From contig QWDQ01000001.1 in assembly GCA_003868215.1 (NCBI GenBank), positions 1,054,001 through 1,118,000 of the forward strand: a stretch of DNA of 64,000 nt. Reading direction: 5' to 3'. Below are positions 54,119 through 64,000 of the stretch, piece after piece. How positions within the stretch are numbered: position 1 is the stretch's first letter; every line of letters begins with the position of its first letter. The notes beneath the pieces were generated by a model. The model made no database searches. It saw only the letters and a list, made by a program, of their open reading frames with translations, and was not told the DNA's origin. The translations under genes were made by a program, and so were the position numbers. Source of the stretch: Pseudophaeomoniella oleicola. Lineage: Eukaryota > Ascomycota > Eurotiomycetes > Phaeomoniellales > Phaeomoniellaceae.

Positions 54119-55159
54119 TTAGTCTACGTCTGGTATCGGTAAGCCATTCCAAAGCTTGACCTTCACTCCCAGCTTCTCCATAGCCTCCAGAGCCTTCTGC
54201 TGCTTCAGCTTGTTTGCCTCTGCTTCAGGCACAAGCACGAAGTCATATGTCAGTAGCGCTGTCCCAAGAGGGACGTCGTATTTCTTCGACATGGCTTCAT
54301 CGGTCACTTTACCCAGATCAACGATCAGAGACTCTTTGACGCCAAAGACGGGATCCGAAGTTTCGTACGGATCACCACGGGGGTAGAGAGCGGTGGTCAA
54401 GTCGTCGAATCCTTTCTTCTTGAACATGAAATGGACGTGGCTAGGCCTGTTGGGATGACGGCCCAAGGACTTTAACATTTTGCCAACAGGCCCGTCCATG
54501 GGAATTGGATATGGTACAGGTACAATGGCATTGAAGAAGAATATACCATCATCTCCGGAGTGCAACACAGCCCGTCCGTCGGGCTCGGTGCGGTTTGGGT
54601 TCTGAACGTCATAGAAGCCATGCGAATCACCTTCCCATACGTCTATTGTGACGCCAGCGACGGGATTTCCAGCCGTATCTTTGACGTTGCAGAGTACGAA
54701 AAGCGGTAGTCCATCGGGATCCGTATGCAACTTATAACCGAGATCGGTATCGGGAGCATCATGAGTGTGAAACGGCCCTAATACCGTCCCTTCGGTGGAG
54801 TGTCCTGTTCGAGGATGATCGATAGAATCGACCAGCATACTCAAACCCAATGTATCCGACAGTAATATCAATTCGTGACGAAGTTCGTTACTGATCTGTC
54901 CGCACTGCTTCAAGAAATCCAGCCCGGTCATCCATTCATCAGTGGATAACCTGACCTCCCTCGCGAAGTCGTGAAGATGAGTGACCAGACGATCCATCAC
55001 ATAGCGAATCCTGGGATTTTCACATTGTGAATTGATAATGTGCACATTTTCGGTTATATTGTCTGTCGTCATATCCTTCATCGGAGGAATCGGGTTGATA
55101 GGCGTTTCACATCGGTCATTCTGTGGTTCATGCCACCCATTTTCACCATTCTGAGCCAT
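54119..55159 (-). CDS. Intradiol ring-cleavage dioxygenase (catechol/hydroxyquinol type)
   Basis: A single exon from the first in-frame ATG (MAQNGENGWHEPQ) encodes 346 residues. A helical N-terminal dimerisation part is followed by the beta-sandwich catalytic part. The ferric-iron ligands are visible in order: Tyr in GFYDVQ, Tyr in VPYPIPMDGPVGKML, then the two histidines in RPSHVHFMF. AGVTIDVWEGDSHGFYD is the family signature. The PIPMDGPVGKML and LGRHPNRPSH wording is closer to hydroxyquinol 1,2-dioxygenase than to plain catechol dioxygenase, but I cannot be certain. The enzyme opens the aromatic ring between the two hydroxyls and feeds the 3-oxoadipate pathway. The next enzyme, maleylacetate reductase or a cycloisomerase, is not in the window. 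The regulator next door may control it. Confidence 0.93.
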   Translation of the reverse strand: MAQNGENGWHEPQNDRCETPINPIPPMKDMTTDNITENVHIINSQCENPRIRYVMDRLVTHLHDFAREVRLSTDEWMTGLDFLKQCGQISNELRHELILLSDTLGLSMLVDSIDHPRTGHSTEGTVLGPFHTHDAPDTDLGYKLHTDPDGLPLFVLCNVKDTAGNPVAGVTIDVWEGDSHGFYDVQNPNRTEPDGRAVLHSGDDGIFFFNAIVPVPYPIPMDGPVGKMLKSLGRHPNRPSHVHFMFKKKGFDDLTTALYPRGDPYETSDPVFGVKESLIVDLGKVTDEAMSKKYDVPLGTALLTYDFVLVPEAEANKLKQQKALEAMEKLGVKVKLWNGLPIPDVD

Positions 55160-56479
55160 TATGAATGGACTTTGTGTATCTGAAGCTTTTTCTTCACTCG
55201 TCACGGATATTACCCGGCTACTGTAACGCTGGTGATATCAGAATCAAATCCAAGTTAGAAATGATAGAGATGAATAGATCCCAATTCGGCCGAAAGAATC
55301 AAGAGGGGAAGAGATAGACCGGCCATGGCGGGCAGCCAAGTCGGGAGCTGTTCCTCGGATGATATGTTCATCATCTCCCCAGGTGGTGAGATAAAGGGAC
55401 CAGTTATGACGGACGTATTAGGTGCTTACGTCTCAGCTTTGGCCTACATATCTCCCTAGGTCCGGCTAGACAGTAAATCAACTGCCGAAAAGAGCATGAT
55501 GTCCATATTGGGGGTTCTGGGGTAGGAGAAGTGGGTTGGTGGGAAACGGCACTTGCGGGGGGTAGTTCTACTGCGTATGTAATGTACCTACTACAGAGTG
55601 TGGAGGAGAGTTGAACAACAAGTCCGAACTTCGAGTAAACGTATGCTACTTTTGTCTCGCTAATCACATGGCCTAACTACCTGCATAGCCTCACCTTTCA
55701 TATGAATTGAGGAAACGATGTGGGGGGTGGGTTAAGGGAGGAGGAATATGTACCGAACAGTGATTACTCTGTAATACTGTGAACAATAGGCTGATTTCAG
55801 AGATGGTGGGGTAAGAAGCATCCCCCCTCAATGTGGTGATGTTTGTACTATGTATTAGTCGGTAGGATATGGATATACGGATATATGGAAGTCGATAGTG
55901 CTTTAGGTAGTCTCTATTAGGAACCCATCAAGATAATGATAAATTATTAATAAGGACTGGGTCAGCGCTCTACTGAGGATATGAGTAAAGTAATATTTCG
56001 TGAGAATAAAAATGAAAGGAGACCGTTATAAAAATACAGTATCATTACAATGTAATATAATACGGAGACAGTCCGACCCAATTGACGGGGCTGGACTGTA
56101 TCGGATGTTACTTATCTCACACATTCATGAATCTGTTGAAGAGTGTACGTATATTGGGCATCATCCATTCGCTGTCAATTACAATGTCAATGCTTCATTC
56201 GTCATGATGCGTGTCTTGGTGCACGGTACAGCTGTTGGTAGGTGATTTGGTAGTTGAAGTTGATTTTCTTTTTCACTTGCTGGTAGCCTCAGATGAAAGT
56301 GGCTGGAGTTTCAGGCACTGATCCCAACCACCCTCATCGTCTCTCATCCAGCCCGTCGATTATCTACCTTCAACAATTGGTATTTCCTTCAAAATGCCGT
56401 TGGCCGCTATCACCATCATGCATCATTTAGCATTCCTGCTAGTAGTGTGTACTTCCACCCATTTTCCGTCTTTACCGCG
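55160..56479. other. Divergent intergenic, nothing recognised
   Basis: Between the dioxygenase start and the DUF3433 gene I see only short frames. The middle part, near 55900-56050, is AT-richer than its surroundings. Confidence 0.5.
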
Positions 56480-59056
56480 ATGCACCTAGGGACCACAGTG
56501 ATCAAGACGGTAAACAGTAAGTCAACCCGGTTGCCAACTCATCAACACCATCTATCAGTGCCCAAAGAACATGACAGAGACTGACTTTTCGAACCAGCAT
56601 CGAAGCCCCAATTATTCAGAGCCACGACTGCCCAATCTGCCACCGCCTCTTCAGACGAATACTTCTCAGTCACAGAGTATGCGTCTAACAGCTCAGATAA
56701 ATCACCCATCACAGCAATCCGATATGAGACGCCCCCTTCGCGAAAACTATCCCCAGCTCCAGAGAGAACTCAAGGCTCAGAGATGACCCTTCCACAACGA
56801 CCGAATGCAATCGTTCCCGCACCATTGAATGTTCGTTTCAGCAAAATCAGATCAATCCGACAGATTCCCCCAGACTCCAACGCAAAGGCACCCGAAGATT
56901 TGAGCCCACCGACTCCCGGCATGGATGATTCACCGTACATACGTTTTGCGATTGACCAGCTCACGCGTGACGAAGAGCTTGTTGGCAGAGGTCGCCAGGG
57001 TTCTATTGCAAATTCTGAATATCCCGTGCATCGAATTGTGCCAGATGAAGGTCTGGGTTATTACAACAACGGCCCAGTGACCGAGCCTCTACAACAATCG
57101 AAGCCTCCTGGACGATCTGGCTCCGTTCGGGAGAGCATACCTAGGCATCAATTTGATGACCATCGTCGGTCAGAACCTCGTCAACACCAAATACCCCAAC
57201 ATACACCCCTACAGAATGGAGCTCCAGTTCAGCCACCATCTCCTGAACGGCTGATACCGGTTGACCAACTTCCGCCTGGGTTTCCCGAAACTGGATTCAT
57301 TCCTTTCGCTTTACGATCGCTATCCCTACTTATCACGATATTTACGATTCTTTTCATGATTAGTGCTTTGATTTTCTGCGGCATATGGTCATTACGACAT
57401 CACGGATTATGGAACTATGATAATGCACAGGAGGGACGATATTTTGTTTCCGAATACCTACCTCAACTTTGCGGTATCATCATCATACTATGGCTTTATG
57501 TCGTTCAAGCGAGCATTCGGCGTACTTTACCGTTCATCAAAATGTCTGATGAACAACCAGCGGACCGCATTCTGCAAGATACCACTATTCTGCCTGCTAA
57601 TTTTGTTACGCCAGACTTGTCTTATTTCGGAAACGGAGAAAAAGTTTTGGGCATTTGTGAGATCACGTTTTGGTTTATTAATTTTACAATCCCTCTACTC
57701 AGTTGTGCTTTTCAGACAAAATTGTACAACATAGATGGCCATGAGTTTTGGCGGTGGACTGGCGTACAGGGGGTGATTTGGACACTTGTGGTCATGTATT
57801 TTCTGCTCGTCATCACGCTCTTCTTGGTTATGGCGAGGTTCATGAAGTGCAAATCGCCACTTGGATGGGATCCAGTATCGATGGCCGACCTTATTTCTAT
57901 GTTCCAACGGTCCAACGTCCTCACTGACTATGATCGTTCGGAAATCTCTGGCTCGATGAAAACACAGATACCTGCTCGTCGGCTGAGATTGGGGTACTGG
58001 AAGACAAGCAAATCGCCTGAGATATTCTACACCATCGGAGAGGAGAATGGACCTTTGAGGCAATACTCCATGGACAGGAGAGAACTTGGAGAAAAGTCCG
58101 CCAATGACTCGGAAACTGATCCGTGGGACCTCGAGGCACAGCGTTATTCCAATGCTTCTTCGTTCGTCAGGAATATTCATTCACCTTTCGTCCGATACCG
58201 TTGGGCTCCATGGTTTCTGCGGGATTCGGCAATTGTTGCATGGATTGTTACCGCATTCGTGCTTTGGATCGCATTTGTCATTGTCAGTTTTGCCAAACGC
58301 GCAATACAAGAAGGTTTCCTGCCCCTTTTGCCAACGATGCCGGATGATGGTGGCTTCTCCCCTTCGAATTTCTTGTATAGCTTTTTGCCGTCACTTCTTG
58401 GCATGTTCCTCTTCCTGGCCTGGCAACCCATCGACGCTTACTTCCGGGCCGTTCAACCGTTCTACTCCCTCTCCCATCCACGAGGTGCTACAGCAACAGA
58501 CAGTCTACTCCTCAGCTATCCAAGCTGCTTACCGATTGAAACGACCATTCTCGCCGTCTCTTCTGGCCATTACAAGGTTGCTTGGACATCGACTATTTCT
58601 CTCATCTCTGCTGTCATTCCTATCCTCTCCGGCGGCATGTTTACTTGTGAATACTATCCAAGTACAGGCCAGATATTTGTTACCACTTCGCTCTCGGCTT
58701 TCTATCTGCTCATAGCCATCCTCTTCCTCTACACGATCTCTTTTCTGGCCATATGGCCCACTCGGCGCCGTTACCTCCCGCATAAGTTCCACACGCTCTC
58801 GGACCTTGTCTCCTTCATTTACCAGAGCAACATCCTCCGCGATTCGACGTTCCGTCAACCGCAAAGCAAAGCCGATCTCGTTGCACGACTAGTAACGGCT
58901 CCGATGGATGAGGATTTGACAGGCGGAAAGAGAAGCGTTCCCAGATACGCTTTTGGAGTTTACATCGGACGGGATGGGAGGGAGCATTTGGGTATTGATC
59001 GTGTAGAAAGGCCGGGAAATGCAGATATGTTGATCACGACGGCCGGAAAGGTGTGA
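56480..59056 (+). CDS. DUF3433-type multi-pass membrane protein
   Basis: I model two exons, 56480-56516 and 56598-59056, joined across an 81-base intron (GTAAGT...CCAG), giving 831 residues. This keeps a natural reading upstream of the ATG at 56783 (SSDEYFSVTEYASNSSDKSP...SRKLSPAPERTQGSE). The shorter model starts at 56783 and has 757 residues. After a disordered N-terminus of about 235 residues come two similar membrane blocks: LSLLITIFTILFMISALIFCGIW with YLPQLCGIIIILWLYV, and IVAWIVTAFVLWIAFVIV with FLPSLLGMFLFLAW. Segments such as WDPVSMADLISMFQRSN and HTLSDLVSFIYQSNILRD mark the duplicated DUF3433 unit. Its function is unknown; members are common in Pezizomycotina and sit in membranes. 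Confidence 0.85.
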
Positions 59057-59703
59057 GGTTGGGACACGACTACAAACCTGCCAAAAAAAAAAAAGAAAAA
59101 GAGGGAACGGAACAAGGAAAAGGAAACGGGAATACAATCACCAAATACACGAAACATCTAATGCTAATGAAATGAGAGGAGTTGGGAGGGGATGAAGTGG
59201 ACGGACATGATGAGTAACACAACCTAACAACTGTACGATACTAAATACCCAGCTGACGACGTTATCAACGATTGAAAATGATAATTACGATAGATTTTAG
59301 ATCAATTTACTTCATACATATACATACTTATCACACTACAAATACTACGATATTGCGCTTCTCTCGTGCGTGCGATGAAGAATAGTTGAATACAATTGTC
59401 TTCAACAAATATAATTACTTGGATCTTTTTGTTTTCTCTCTTATCCTCTCTTTTTCCCTTAATTCCCTCCCCCCTTTTATTTTCTTTCCTCCCTCCTACA
59501 TACAAACACTGCATGGAAACCACCTCTTGTCGTCTGTATCATGTTTTCATATACCTACCCTAGGTAGGTATACAATTTACATATGTACCTACATATGTAC
59601 GTATGGTATGTTCTAAGAACAGTTCTCTTGATCCGACTCGATCCGATACTTGACTTTCTGTGCCCATTCACATAAGGCTGCCTAATCTATACAGCCTATG
59701 GAG

Positions 59704-59738
<35 letters not shown>

Positions 59739-60011
59739 CCACGACCAGGGTTGAAAGGGTAGGACTCGTTTCGCATTTCGTCTCTCGACGCATTGGTTGT
59801 TGCCAGACCCAATTTGTCAAGAGGGATCTTAGAAGAGGGGGTTCCGATGTGATGGTGGTACTGTGAGATGGATCAGAGACGGCGTGGACCGGAAGAGAGT
59901 GAGGCGCAGACCTTTTCTGTTCGAGGGTCGATGATGAGATCCGATGCGAGGTTTGGGTCAGTGTGCGAGGAAAACATTGAATCAGATTCAGTACATAGTC
60001 ACGCTGCTGCC
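59057..60011. other. Intergenic between convergent genes, simple repeats
   Basis: It holds a 12-base A run at 59083, T/C-rich DNA near 59420-59500, a TACCCTAGGTAGGTA palindrome near 59560, and the TA/TG microsatellite. No gene. Confidence 0.6.
59704..59738. repeat. Compound (AT)n(GT)n microsatellite
   Basis: Seven AT units run directly into about eleven TG units. It is a typical compound dinucleotide repeat and probably length-variable. Confidence 0.95.
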
Positions 60012-61549
60012 TCACTTCTTGGCGGTAGCTTGCGCATGGGCTCTCCTAGCAAGCACATAAACGGGAATCCAGATAAGACCGGCAGCAATCAGACAGATAC
60101 CACAGAACAGCTGAATGCCGAGATAACTGTGCGTATGGTTGAGGATGGCGCCGAGCACCGGTGCTCCGATCAAAGTTGCGAGTGCGCCGACGGTCATGAA
60201 CATGCCCATTCTTGTTCCCAAATCCCGGAAGTCTTTCGTGAGTGCGACCACAGTCAGTGGGGTCACGGAGACGAGTCCACCGGTGAAAAATCCGTAGAAT
60301 ACGGCAAATGCAATGAGACCAGACGTCGATTTGATTGCTATCCAACACAGCGAGAGCATGCCTGATATGATGGTAGCCGGGACGAGGACAACGAACGGAC
60401 CGGTCTTGTCGGCATAGAAATTAGGGAAGATCCGTCCAAAGAACGAGCCCGCTAAAATTATCGGAAGGAGGTAGAAAGCAATCGACCGGTTGCCTCCAGG
60501 TTGGGCAAGTGAGTACGATTCCAGATAGAAGAAGGGACCGAAAAATCCTACAAACCCGATGAAACCGGCAATTTGGTTGAGTGTGAATCCCAAATCTTTA
60601 TACGCACCCATTTGCAATATCTTCCGTCGTCCTTGGGGGTAGAACCGAACCTTCATGACGAGGCAGGGGACAAGGACGGTTGCGAGGCATATAAAACCCA
60701 GGACTCTGGTAGCCCAAGGAAAGCCAATTCGAGGTTGTAGGCGATGGAACACGACTGGATATATGATACCTCCTACCAATTGTGTTAGCATATCAGACAC
60801 GATTGGACCTGATCGAGACCCACCTAGGCTGCTGCCAGCACTTGCCAGTCCAGTCGCCAACGACTTTCGGGTAGTAAAATATTGGGGAATAATAGCAACA
60901 GCAGGGAGAAAAAGACAGCCACCTCCAATACCACTTAGTAAACCTTGAGCAAGGACAAGTTGCCACAATTCTCGACAAAGGCTAGTCATCATCAAGCCAA
61001 GCACAAGGCAGAAGCTGCCAGATCTGATCAAGAGGTTGAAATGGCCCGCATCAAAGACAGGGCCTGCCACTGATCCAATAGACAGAATCAGAAATGATTG
61101 GAGCGATCCGATCCATGATATGTTAGACGCAGATTCATGCTTCAACAGGTCTGCCATGTAATATGTCTGAAAAGCACCGAACGCGTTGATCAATCCCCTT
61201 GGCAGTATCAGCATCGAGTGCGTGACAGTGCGCGAGTCGGAGAAGTCACATACCAGGTGTTGAAAAACAGGAAAAAAGAGCCCAATACCTGCGTCCACGC
61301 TTGTAATCCTCCATTTGGCGGTGGTTCAGGTTTGGGCAGACTTCGAGCTTCAGGGACCTGCTCTTCGGCGTCTGGGGCCTCCTCTATTTGGAGTGTCTTC
61401 TCCAGATCACCATCTGCTTGGTCCTGTCCATGACTGTTGACTTTGTCGTCGTCAACGAATGTGGACCGACCCGACGAGGTGCTGTTTCGTCGCGATCCAG
61501 GGCCAACTGGCTCGACGACCTGGACATCCTTGTTGGTTGCCGATACCAT
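60012..61549 (-). CDS. MFS transporter, monocarboxylate (MCT/MCH) type
   Basis: Three exons (61549-61254, 61197-60824, about 60772-60012) encode about 476 residues. A charged N-terminal tail of 80 residues ends in PPPNGGLQAWTQVLGSFFLFFNTWG, the MCT motif before and in TM1, completed by the first splice. INAFGAFQTYYMADLL follows. GLLSGIGGGCLFLPAVAIIPQYFTTRKSLATGLASAGSSLGG is typical of TM4-TM5, and the second intron falls in this stretch. That intron is 50 or 51 bases; only 51 keeps the reading frame, so exon 3 may be off by one base in my model. Twelve helices can be counted. The group moves monocarboxylates or small metabolites with protons across the plasma membrane, but many fungal members have unknown cargo. 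Confidence 0.9.
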
Positions 61550-63194
61550 CTTTCTAGGATTTAGTGTCCAAAGCTAGAACGGTACAGCCGGACACGGATT
61601 CCCCAAAGTCAGGTAGAATGTGCAGTATCCCCGGGCAGTTAAAGGGAAAAACAATCTGACTGTTCAAAGGAAGAATATTGGGATTCGGACTCGGGGTTTA
61701 GTGTTCGGCCTTAACCAGAGCCGAGGAACGAACAGGTAGCGGAGATGTTGTCTTCCAAGGATGATTCCTGATATCAATACAGCGAATGGATGGGCGATCA
61801 GGTATTAAGTTAGACTTCATTCAATTCTGACCAAAGCGAGGCAGAGGAACCGCTCTTTTTGAGGCTACGCACGTAAGGCAACTCTCGTTAGGACAGTTGC
61901 CGGTCATCTTTTAGTAGCTTGAATTTAACAGGCCACAAGTCACATCGACTATGGTGGACTTCCCGTCTGGTATCAAGTTCAGAGGAGAGATCATCGCTCT
62001 GCCGGTAGATGGGACGTCGGTTACCGATATTAGAGGTTGGCTTAGATGCTGCAGTTGTGTCTCTGCGGTGTACTCGCCTCATGTCTGACAGTGATTACCG
62101 ACTCAGTGTTGACTGTCGGTGCTCTGTACCATGTATTTTCCTGCAATGCTTCAGGCTTATCTCATTTTTATCTCATTTGAGGTTCTGTTTTAGTTGTTTT
62201 ACCGAAGGTCATCTGCCGGTATGACTTGATATCAGATTTCTTCGAGGAGGATCCTGGGGCTACTGGCAGTCACTTAGTATCGGAGTGTGGAGGAAGAGCA
62301 GGAACAGAAACACCGAGAATGAACACTTGGCTACTGCATCTTAAGCTTCGAACCATGTACCTTATCCACAGGCCGACGACAGCAGACACTGTATACTACA
62401 TATTTACTCCATAACTTACTCCATTTCGCCATGAACTCGGTCTTTCCTTTCCTGTCTATATGCATCGTCGACATCTCACATCGCTTTCCACGTCTAGGTC
62501 TAGCCAGAAGTAGGCAGATATGACCAATGATCTTCTCACGTAATAAAAGAGTCAAATGTCATAGCTGACCATCATACAATGAGCTTATCATAGAGAGTTA
62601 CGCAAGAGACACTGGATATACCCCAGTGGGCATTGCACTTCACGGTAGTATTTATAGGTAAACTAGCTGGCAATCTTCCAATATATTAGAAGCATCGCTA
62701 CTGTTCAGGAATGAGTCCGTTGCATCTGAAACCTGAAAACCTATTGCAAAAGTCCCCTTACTCGCAATTTGGAGCATTTGTAACGTTGTAAATAACTCGG
62801 ATTCTTTTACAATGATGCTGATATCTATGGTTCCTGGTAGCGAAAATAAATATCTCTCAAGATTTGGCGGCATGTTTTCGCTGTCTCCGCAGTCTGCCTT
62901 TCCTCTGCCTCTGGTGAATCCAAACAAAACTGCCTGACTATTAATTAGTAGGTGATACTCAGCCTAAGTCTCAGGTACTGTTTTGAGCGGGTGATTTTCA
63001 CAAAAGCCAACATTACGCTGGATTGTAAATCGAACAGGTGGGAAACTTTATCATCGTTGCAAGCAATTGTCAACTCCAGAGGATACTTGACATTGGGTGC
63101 ACATCCCGTCGATTTGCATCCTTGACGACTGGCCATCTTACCCATGGAGAACAAGCTCAAATGATTCCAGAATATAAATCTGTGATATGACACA
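61550..63194. other. Intergenic, nothing recognised
   Basis: The two flanking genes are divergent. Frames of up to 130 codons exist on the minus strand near 62650-63350 but show no family features, and part of them overlaps the real gene to the right. Confidence 0.5.
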
Positions 63195-64000
63195 ATGTCT
63201 GCGGATCTATTTGAGGCCTTTGGAAGCAATCCAAGCCCTCCTGCCACGGAGCCACGACGAGAGTATTCAACCCAAATTTTAAATAGCAGCGAACATGGCC
63301 ATGCTCCGAAGGATGGCAGCATATTGGGACTGGATGATACATACAAGACACACGACCACCAGAGAAATCAGCCCCGACAGGAGCAACAACAATCCGCTTC
63401 ATTATTCCGGCATGACCAATCCAGTGGGACGGATGTACTCTTCGACGCGGCCGATCTAGCTGACGATTTCCAAGACGATGATGACGGCAACGATCAAGAC
63501 GTGTTTGATGATGACTTTGGAGATTTTGAAACAGTCAATCCTTCACTTCCGAGCGTCGTGCCCAGTGCGTTGCCATTACCGTCTACTGATAAAGCGGGAT
63601 CCGGTGAACAGACTCCGTCCGCAGCAAGATCAGCGACTACCACGACCCCTACATTTGACCTGCTCGGTCTCGACGATTTTGATGGATCCGGCACCGCGTC
63701 CCGGTTGGCTGCATCACAAGTGGAGCAACTCTCAGAGGCCTCGAAAGTAGCAGCTTCGCAGAGGCAGAGAAGTGACATCCTGGATGATTGGGGAGACTTC
63801 GCCGACGCTGTAACATCTTCAGCGGAAGCCAAAGCTACGTCATCTAGCCTGGCTCCAACTGCAAAACCTCTTGATCAAAGGCGACAAAATGAAGGTGCTT
63901 TCCCACAGTCACTGGGTGCAAAACCATCCACCGGATTAAATGTCAGAGGCGTACAGAAGCTCTCAACTGAAAACTCGGTTCCAGGAGCAAGTAAACTAGG
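63195..64000 (+). CDS. Acidic protein with FGDF/WGDF motifs, possible Laa2-like AP-1 accessory; 5' part
   Basis: From the ATG of MSADLFEAFGSNPSPP the frame stays open to the window edge, giving 268 codons and no stop. The sequence is disordered and acidic with short repeated acidic-aromatic motifs: ILGLDDTY, DVLFDAADLADDF, DVFDDDFGDFETV, FDLLGLDDFDG and DILDDWGDFADA. FGxF/WGxF boxes in an acidic setting bind the clathrin adaptor AP-1; yeast Laa2 uses such a motif to help bring Laa1 and AP-1 to the trans-Golgi. I therefore suggest a Laa2-like role in vesicle traffic, without certainty. Other adaptor-binding proteins share these motifs. The 3' end is outside the window. Confidence 0.7.
   Translation, partial: MSADLFEAFGSNPSPPATEPRREYSTQILNSSEHGHAPKDGSILGLDDTYKTHDHQRNQPRQEQQQSASLFRHDQSSGTDVLFDAADLADDFQDDDDGNDQDVFDDDFGDFETVNPSLPSVVPSALPLPSTDKAGSGEQTPSAARSATTTTPTFDLLGLDDFDGSGTASRLAASQVEQLSEASKVAASQRQRSDILDDWGDFADAVTSSAEAKATSSSLAPTAKPLDQRRQNEGAFPQSLGAKPSTGLNVRGVQKLSTENSVPGASKL

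Noticed and set aside
56571-56786. 71-codon frame just before the DUF3433 gene as a separate upstream gene
   Set aside because: The same DNA reads more naturally in the frame of the DUF3433 protein.
62652-63346. Minus-strand frames of 91 and 133 codons before the last gene
   Set aside because: No recognisable features, and one of them overlaps the real plus-strand gene.
1-64000. Transposons, retroelements, virus-like elements, toxin remnants and CRISPR arrays
   Set aside because: No reverse transcriptase, integrase, transposase, capsid or long terminal repeat was seen, and the tandem repeats present are simple sequence. Very old or short fragments could escape reading by eye.

Overview
The window is a stretch of nuclear chromosome from a filamentous ascomycete (Pezizomycotina; the class is not fixed by anything I can read). 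The signs are genes of 1-3 kb on both strands, introns of about 42-80 bases with GTAAGT/GTATGT-type donors and CTAAC/CTGAC-like branch sites, Zn2Cys6-type regulators, many MFS transporters and DUF3433 membrane proteins, and a tRNA-Asn with an intron. Exon structures below were built by eye from reading frame, splice sites and family fit. No RNA or database evidence was available.

Left part (1-30 kb): the 3' end of an RBM5/RBM10-like G-patch splicing factor; a long coiled-coil protein whose start is unclear; a disordered protein; a DHA1-type MFS exporter with a Pro/Gly-rich insert; the large subunit of molybdopterin synthase (MoaE/cnxH); a secreted Cys-rich protein; an NmrA-like oxidoreductase; the mitochondrial copper chaperone Sco1; a short-chain dehydrogenase; a six-exon aldo-keto reductase; a siderophore-iron transporter; tRNA-Asn(GTT); and a HerA-like P-loop ATPase.

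Middle (30.6-51.4 kb): an enlarged carotenoid, retinal and rhodopsin locus. It holds all four genes of the Fusarium-type car cluster: carO (rhodopsin with proton-pump residues), carB (phytoene desaturase), carRA (phytoene synthase/lycopene cyclase) and carX (retinal-forming carotenoid oxygenase, divergent from carRA). Between carB and carRA lie two medium-chain reductases and a Zn2Cys6 regulator, and a TOK1-type potassium channel follows carO on the same strand. Together CarRA and CarB would make beta-carotene, CarX would cut it to retinal, and CarO would bind the retinal. A role for the extra genes is inferred only from position.

Right part (51.4-64 kb): a Dal81/TamA-like regulator with no visible zinc cluster, convergent with an intradiol ring-cleavage dioxygenase; a DUF3433 membrane protein; a monocarboxylate-type MFS transporter; and the 5' part of an acidic protein with FGDF/WGDF motifs that may be a Laa2-like AP-1 accessory factor. 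Intergenic DNA is long, unremarkable in coding terms, and carries scattered microsatellites and many CCTAGG/GGTACC-type palindromes. I saw no transposon, retroelement, virus-like element or CRISPR array.
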